Shown here: positions 57,972-64,000 of the stretch, piece by piece
Layout of the letters: each line of letters starts with the position of its first letter
Position numbering within the stretch: position 1 is the stretch's first letter
Assembly: GCA_028455995.1 (NCBI GenBank)
Contig: JABELC010000004.1
Span: 2,294,001-2,358,000, forward strand
Reading direction: 5' to 3'
DNA length: 64,000 nt
From: Scleromitrula shiraiana
Taxonomy: Eukaryota > Ascomycota > Leotiomycetes > Helotiales > Sclerotiniaceae
Made by a program: the position numbers and the translations under genes
The notes under the pieces: generated by a model
Database searches by the model: none
What the model was told of the DNA's origin: nothing
Seen by the model: the letters and a program-made list of their open reading frames with translations, nothing else

Positions 57972-58842
57972 ACTTGTATACAGACTGAACGAGAAGAAGA
58001 ATTCAAAAAAAGCTATAAGAAGAGAGTAATGAGGCCGTGCAAGCAAGTAGCCAAGAAAACATCTCCTATTTCTTCTCGTTTCCAAGCAGGTTCGCTTTTG
58101 CACTCAGGTGTCTGCAGCTATACAATACAATACAATACTATAAGAACGAACGACCCAAAACAAACGTCAAAATTGAAAGAGAAATGTGAAAACCACTCTC
58201 ATACAACAAAATCCCCATGACAGCAGAGTTATCAATCATCGAGAGACATAGCCCATGGTTAGAGCCAAAGTGGGTCGTGAATATAAACATATTTTCTGGA
58301 AAGGAGATTCGTAAGCTCCTCTCCCGTTCTCTCTCATGAGTTTCGAACTGTCATTGTGCGCAATGCACTATTGAGCCATCGTGGTTCTGGAGCGCGGAGA
58401 ACTCAACACTGTTAAATCCTTCTCATCCATTGACAATTTCGATTGACTGACTTCCAGCGCGTTGATATGCATATATATACTGGCATTGGCATGCTCATAC
58501 GATCTTACGAGATTTTACCGAGAGTATGCTGGCGATTATGTAAATTTGACTTTGTTTCACTAATTGGTTCAACTATTACATTGAAAAAATAACGAGAACA
58601 TGTTCACTCATTTGAGCTGCACGTTCCAAGATTGAGGAGACTGTTGAAGTCCATTCGTTTGTCAATGTATTTGATTATTGAACTTTGGAGTTTTCCTATT
58701 AGCAGATCTTTACCGGTTGACTCCTCGGCAAGCAACATCATTCTCGCCAACCCCCCTCGCAGGCAGTACAATGTATCTAAAAAACCATTGATCGTTTTTA
58801 AGGAGCAACTATTCCTAGCTATGTTGAATATAGTCAATAAAA
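57972..58842. other. Spacer upstream of the glycosyltransferase-like gene
   Basis: Promoter side of the glycosyltransferase-like gene and 3' flank of the MFS pseudogene. No gene seen. Confidence 0.5.
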
Positions 58843-60754
58843 CTACACAGTTATTTGTTTCTTCTTCCAAATAAGTAACGAGACAGGTATTTGTGCCACG
58901 GAAGTCTATATCAAGACACGCATTTGTAAGTTGAAACCCCTCGCGAATATCTCCATCACATCTCTAATAATGGAAGGTGGTAGAGGGACTAGACTTTCAG
59001 TGCTTTGCAACAATTCATGTATCTGACTTTCGGTCAAAATTTCCGTCAAATGGGTCTTGGTATCGTGATTCATCACCGTAGTAACGATTGCCAGCCCAAC
59101 GACACCTCCTATTGTTCTAGATTGAAGAACAGCAGCCATTGCAACCGCTAAGATTTTGTTAGCAGTTGCCTCAATATCATAAGAAGTTTCTCCTTACATC
59201 TATCTCTTTTTTCTACCATAGAAGGAGCTATCACGGTTAAACTGGCTAATGAACTTCCGATGGCAAGAGCGGCCATTGCTTGGTATCCATATTGAGCATG
59301 ATTGATATGCCTATCAGTAGGGGGCAGGCTAAGTAGGGTGAATGCTGCAATCTGAAGACATGAAGCAGCTATAAATATATATAGTGGTGGAATTTTGAAT
59401 ATACCTTCTACACCAGGTGTGATCATAGATCCAACTGGCGTAAAGGCCAAAAATGGAAGCAATCGTACGCCAGCATCAAGTTGGGATAAACCATTGACCA
59501 CCTGAAACCGAAGAGGTATTTACACAAGAGCAACGGTTAGTAGTGTTCCAGCCAGAAATACAACTCTTGAATGGATTGGCATACTTTCGGATGTTCTTCG
59601 ACCAAAAAAGAACTCACATGAAAAGCCCGGCACAAGTTCTACTCTGTACAAACCGCCACGGAAACACTGGTTCGCGATTCCCATCTTGAGATGTTACTCC
59701 CCTGGACCATGTAAAAAAGGCAATCCACGAAGTGATGGAAATCGTTAGGATTGTGATGATGAATCCAGAGTTCCAACTGTAGTCGACTGCAGTTTGTTCA
59801 AGTGAAACAATCAAAAGAATCACTGCACATAGAAGAGCCGTTCCTAGAAAGTCCATTCTGCTGATTTGTTTTTTTTTTCGAGAAACTTTCACGTAGTGAT
59901 CTAGGTTTGTTATTGACTCAGGGAGGTGGTGATGAGGATAATTATTTGGTAGAGTAATAAATAGTAGAACTATAACCACTGTCCCGAGTATTACACTATC
60001 GGTAAGTTATCAGATATACTTCAGTCACATGCATCAGAAATACTTACTTGATGATGAAGATCCACCTCCAAGTCGTAAAGTTGCAGATTACTCTCCCCAG
60101 AATTGGTCCTATTACGATCGAGATCCCAAGAACCGCGGCGAGAACGCTGGTGTAAGAAGCATACTTTTCTGAGGGCACCAACTCGAATAGAATGACCGTG
60201 ACAAGAGAGTAAGTTCCTGAAGCTCCGATACCTTGGAAGGCTCTTAATATTATTCTACATACTATCGGATATCGCATATGAAGATTTTGGGGGGTTATAC
60301 ATACAACTGTGTCATTATTTGCGCTGTAGCACATGCTGCAGAAAATGCGACAAACAATACAATCGGGATCAGTAAGAGTGTCTTTCGGCCAAATATGTCA
60401 CTGAACTTGGCACTGATGATAAGAAAACCTGTATATGTAAGCATGTAAAGTCATTTGTGATGGAGACTAGAGCCGTAGCTGCGATTGTTCCTTCGACTTG
60501 AGGAAGGAAAATAGCAAGTATCAACCTATTTGTACTGGTTAGCGGGAGTTAAAGAGGTAAGGTAGAATGACATGAAGTGAGAGCATCGTTAATTACACTA
60601 TAGTAAGCAAGTGAAGAGCCCATCCTTGCAGATAGTTGGAGACTTGGGCAGTTTCCTTCAAGGTCGAATTGGGGTTATCCTTAGAAGGAGCCTTCTCCGG
60701 AAGCCTTAGTGTCTCTACTGCGTCAGAGTTATTTTCAATATTTGTTTTAATCAT
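58843..60754 (-). pseudogene. DHA2-family MFS drug-efflux transporter, decayed
   Basis: Remains of a 14-helix major facilitator (DHA2, toxin or azole efflux type). Collinear pieces on the minus strand: cytosolic start at 60754 (MIKTNIENNSDAVETLRL), TM1 with GTIAATALVSITNDF, motif A region GFLIISAKFSDIFGRK, motif C region RAFQGIGASGTYSLVT, WRWIFII, FPWRFVQSRT, RFQVVNGLSQLDAGVRLLPF, RTIGGVVGLAIVTTV, and the tail NLQMRVLI then QIPVSLLIW, original stop 58843-58845. Lesions: near 60440 the family's SSWVVTSYL stretch is gone between ITNDF and LTYTGFL, with a frame change; TAA at 59520-59522 in frame where ALV-x-IPLRFQ expects a residue; TAG at 58906-58908 just after MRVLI. Several introns still have intact splice sites, so decay looks recent. 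Confidence 0.88.
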
Positions 60755-61487
60755 TGTTAAATGTATTGCAAGATGGTGGCAGTCGAACCGGTGCAGGAAG
60801 CAATTTCAACTTGGAAGAAAAATATAGATTTTGTTGGGTATAGTGAATACAGCAATGGGGCTATATTTGGCAGACCATGAAGCAAGCACATGGGATATAT
60901 ATTCACTTCGAGCTAGGTATCCGAAACCAGACACATCCGATGTTGACTCTGTTGGCTGACAGTTGGAATTCGTCAAGCTTTGCATATGCAACAATTTGCA
61001 GACAACAGGACGAAATATGACTGCATTTTGTGATTGGAAATAACAAACATTTGATGTTGTAAAAGGGGGGTGTGTCAATCAGGAAGGCTTATTTCTTGAA
61101 TCCAATCATGGAATAATTGAGGGGCAATTACAAAACTCTGTAAACGCAATCTTCATGGGAATATCCCCACTAGAACAAAAATTTGCTTATCCAATCACAG
61201 ATGCACGAGATGATGATTCTACTTGTTTAAAACAACGTTAGGCTATACGAATTATACTCTTAGATGAAGCCCACAGTGCTCCATTTTAGTATGTCTATAA
61301 GCTTTTAGATCTCTCTATATATTTTGACTTTAGTTAACAGTGGAGTCAGTGTACTGCAATTTGCAGAATGAATGATTATTCTCATATGATGTGATCTCTC
61401 CAAAGCCCGGCCCTATAGCCGTGGGGGGCATGGTTCTATACACAGGCTGCTCTCCTCTCTCTAGCCAATTCTCTCATAACCCGGAAG
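60755..61487. other. Spacer between MFS pseudogene and fructosamine-kinase-like gene
   Basis: Former promoter of the pseudogene and 3' end region of the kinase-like gene. No gene recognised. Confidence 0.5.
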
Positions 61488-62921
61488 TCAACAGCTGCCT
61501 ATAATGGAGAATATTGAGAGGAATGGGAGGGAAAAGGTCTTGGCTGAGCAGGTGGGAGGAAATATAGAAATGCAATACGAGAGGAAGAATCACCATACCT
61601 TCATAACCGCCTGGGAACTTCGAGATCAGCGTTTTCATTGATTCTTTGGCCCTAACCTGTTGTTAATGATATATTGAGCAACAGAGCAAGTAAAGTATAG
61701 ACTTACATATTTCGATATCTCGGATTGCCAGAAAATAAGGCAGAGCTTTTGAGGTCCCATCGACTGCTTCGACATCAGTTGATGAGGGTCCAATCCGAGG
61801 AAACATTTTACAGATAGTAGAGCATGTTGCGGTCATCTTGGACTTCCTCTGGGGCAGATACTGGGAAATAATCAAAATACGCCTTCATGTATTGCTTTCT
61901 AATAAGGTGTCGTATTGGCCTCCAAACTGCCATTTCTACTGTGTATAATTAGTACCGTCGGCTGCATACCTATCTCTTATATGAAAAGCTTAATCGATCA
62001 AATTGAAAAATACTAGCCTTACGTTCGTTGTGAGCATACAGAGCAGCTGAGTCATAAATGACTGGAATATTAATATCAATATCCCAGGACGTATTCCAAG
62101 CCCAGAGATCACCGTGAATAAGACGAGGCTGTATCTGGCGGCCCTCAGTCTCGAGTGATCGTAACAGACGTGAAATTACTTTGTCAGGAATTCCCTGGCA
62201 AAGTTCTTGCATTTCCTTATCAACACCTTGAGATTTTTCCTCTGCATGGATGAACCACTTCATGGAATGATAGTAGGACTCTTTCCAAGTTTCGTGCCAG
62301 TCTGTGTACTGAGGTATCGTACCTCTGTAGGTATGCACAGAAAATCCGTACTTGCCATTTGGGGAGATGCCTCTTGAGTGTAGTTCTGCAAGTGTTGAGG
62401 TAAAAGCTTGAATTTCAGGGATCTTATCGGTCATGTTTATGGGCTCACAGCAAAAGAAATGGGTATTTGGAGCAGAGGCATAAGTGCCACTTCCAATTGG
62501 CTCTGGCACAAACTTGGGCAGAACCTGATATATAGCTGTCATTGAGGCAAACTCGCCAAGTACCATGCCCTTCCCATTATCACCTTGAGATACCTAGCAT
62601 GGCGTGAACCTAGAGTTCAAATATAGCGCAAATGACGACTCACCTTGAGGAAGTAAGAAGTTGATGTGCCGTCAGGTAATCTAGTCACAACCTTAGCGGT
62701 TCTAGTCCAATAGCTGGCGCCATGAGGACTAATGCTCTCGATCTCGGTGCCAGGGGGAAACTCTGAAACCGCCAAACGCCGCTGTTTGTAAATAGTACTG
62801 CTTTATACTCACTCGCCTTTACGTTTTCGTCTACATAATCAATCCATTTCTCATCAACGTCGATAGGTTTACCCCATTCTGCTGGGGTCATAACATGTAA
62901 AATTTCCATAGGCGTCGCCAT
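61488..62921 (-). CDS. Fructosamine/ketosamine-3-kinase family protein
   Basis: Predicted protein deglycation kinase (ribulosamine/fructosamine 3-kinase) of the APH fold. Seven exons (minus): 62813-62921, 62644-62762, 62023-62593, 61812-61938, 61707-61763, 61599-61651 and 61488-61498; 348 aa. Visible are SISPHGASYWTRTAKVVTRL with a following YFLKVSQGD Lys, ELHSRGISPNGKYGF, the catalytic Brenner motif LIHGDLWAWNTSWD, and the metal-binding VIYDSAALYAHNE. Splicing of the small exons recovers NMLYYLRWDLKSSALFSGNP and AKESMKTLISKFPGGYEG, the family's C-terminal pattern. The last 11-nt exon (ending Ser-Cys-stop) is the least certain part; without that splice the frame runs on about 40 residues. No lesion seen, unlike its neighbour. 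Confidence 0.82.
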
Positions 62922-63756
62922 ATCTATTAGAGAAGGGACTACTAAATGGATTAATCAATGATTTGTTATGGTATAATAATGGAATGCAGGATATCTAGGG
63001 TTATGATTTGAAGGAATAACAAATATATATAGTTAGTTTGAGGTTTAAGAGCCCAAGCGCGCTCGCGGGGTTTCCATTAAAGCCTATAATTGACGAGTCG
63101 GCCGAATTAGCGAACCGGGCAGAACAGTTCCCCTTTATTCATCTCATCTCGTTTTTAGTATGCCTCCGCCTTGTGTTCGAAAGGCCCCCCTGTTTGAAAG
63201 ATGGAGCAGTTTATGGAACGGTTTGCTTGGGATCATCCTGTCTTAAGATCAAGATAGACCTTTCTGAAATTGTTCTTGATGAGATTCCTTATACTCTGGA
63301 TCGCTCCTAGAATATCGAATTGCCTCTCGCGCGCAAAAACTTTCACGGTTTGAAACCCGATCGTAATATACCATATATATAATGACAAGGAGCGGAGTAG
63401 GCCTACGATAATTTGAGATGTTAGACGAAGGCAGCTTAACTTCTTCTATAAACGTTGCCTTGTTTCTGCATTTAAGGGCACGCACTACACTTCACTGTAA
63501 TATGGAACCATAGCTAATGTAACGTAACAAATTGAACAATGTTAACAGGAACCAAATGCGAGGATGGATAATGCACGTTGAGACTACCTGGGTATGTATC
63601 AACCTTAATACAAAGGCTTTTAGAATTACGTGGTTGGGGTTGTCCATATATACCCATCATGATTCTCATCAGGCAGTCCCTCATTTTCTCAAATCAGAAT
63701 CAATCAACAAGAAAAACCAAAATTCAAATTCAGATCTCACAAACTAAGTAAACTGA
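62922..63756. other. Spacer after the NRPS-like fragment
   Basis: Upstream of the kinase-like gene and downstream of the NRPS-like stop. Searched for carrier (LDSL-type) or reductase-domain codons on the minus strand; none seen. Confidence 0.5.
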
Positions 63757-64000
63757 CTATGCGAGCTTGTCAAGCTCTTCTTTATAATCCTCTAAAACTC
63801 TGCTTCTGTTCACAGACATCTTTGCAGTCCTAGGTAATGGCTTCTGTGGTTCCACGAACAAGATGCGAGTCTTTGAGATAGCTGCATCAGTCCGATAGTA
63901 CACATTTGCTTTCTCCACAATCGGCCAAAGTTTCTGAATTTGATCCTTTTTCTGTTCGTTGGATAACGGTTCCGATGAAGTAGTTTCTACCAAGAGAGCA
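63757..64000 (-). CDS. C-terminal end of NRPS-like adenylating enzyme (partial)
   Basis: The frame enters from the right edge (only 80 residues visible) and stops at TAG 63757-63759. Segments IQKLWPIVEKANVYYRTDAA, ISKTRILFVEPQKPLPRTAK and VLEDYKEELDKLA match the end of adenylation domains in fungal NRPS-like reductases, where KxPxPRxxKGTVxR is normal; here TAKMSVNRSR replaces the Gly-Thr-Val core. In the usual proteins a phosphopantetheine carrier domain and a thioester reductase follow, but here translation stops at once. A donor-like GTCAGT overlaps the stop, so an intron cannot be excluded, though no downstream exon was found before 62922. It may be a truncated gene. Confidence 0.5.
   Translation of the reverse strand, partial: ALLVETTSSEPLSNEQKKDQIQKLWPIVEKANVYYRTDAAISKTRILFVEPQKPLPRTAKMSVNRSRVLEDYKEELDKLA

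Noticed and set aside
63038..63310. 90-codon plus-strand frame
   Set aside because: No recognisable motif or codon bias; lies in the spacer between accessory genes.

Overview
The window is a nuclear segment of a filamentous ascomycete (Pezizomycotina). The protein families are fungal, introns are short (about 48-115 nt, GT-AG, often with a CTAAC-like branch point), genes lie singly on both strands, and intergenic spacers are AT-rich and full of microsatellites. The protein set and exon structures suggest Leotiomycetes (Botrytis/Sclerotinia relatives), but that placement is inference only.

Layout. 1-4.6 kb: 3' part of an arginine-biosynthesis ornithine acetyltransferase (+), a complex I NDUFA12-type subunit (-) containing a 7-nt microexon, and mitochondrial PGS1 (+). 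6-11.5 kb: an alpha/beta hydrolase (-) with an apparently missing catalytic His, and a secreted GH27 alpha-galactosidase (+). 11.8-26 kb: three large membrane proteins on the minus strand: an ABCC transporter, the Sec61 alpha translocon and a type II P-type ATPase. 28-32 kb: MOD5-type tRNA isopentenyltransferase and ORC2 (both -). 32-43 kb: a Cut12-type spindle pole body protein, CDC34, a UBA/UIM protein with a USP-like region but no visible USP catalytic box, and SIS1 (all +). 44-50 kb: SEC12 and a PH-CRIB PAK kinase (CLA4 type), both -. 52.9-56.6 kb: GRS1 (-) and RPF1 (+) sharing a promoter. 56.9-64 kb is more accessory: a glycosyltransferase-like membrane protein, a DHA2 drug-efflux transporter that is clearly a pseudogene, a fructosamine-kinase-family gene, and the C-terminal end of an NRPS-like adenylating enzyme that stops where a carrier domain would normally follow (all -).

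Most genes are conserved housekeeping genes: secretory entry and ER export (Sec61, Sec12), ubiquitin (Cdc34, UIM protein), translation and ribosome assembly (Grs1, Mod5, Rpf1), replication and division (Orc2, Cut12, Cla4) and mitochondrial functions (ornithine acetyltransferase, NDUFA12, Pgs1). Three divergent pairs share short promoters (NDUFA12/PGS1, ORC2/CUT12, GRS1/RPF1). Spacers at about 40.2-41.7, 43.1-44.1 and 49.9-52.9 kb are dense in different simple repeats, and one holds a foldback inverted repeat. At least six genes share a compositional pattern: in the sense strand a C-rich block gives way to a G-rich block toward the stop codon. I found no rRNA, tRNA, CRISPR or intact transposon. 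All exon structures were deduced by eye from reading frame, splice consensus and remembered family conservation; no search was run.
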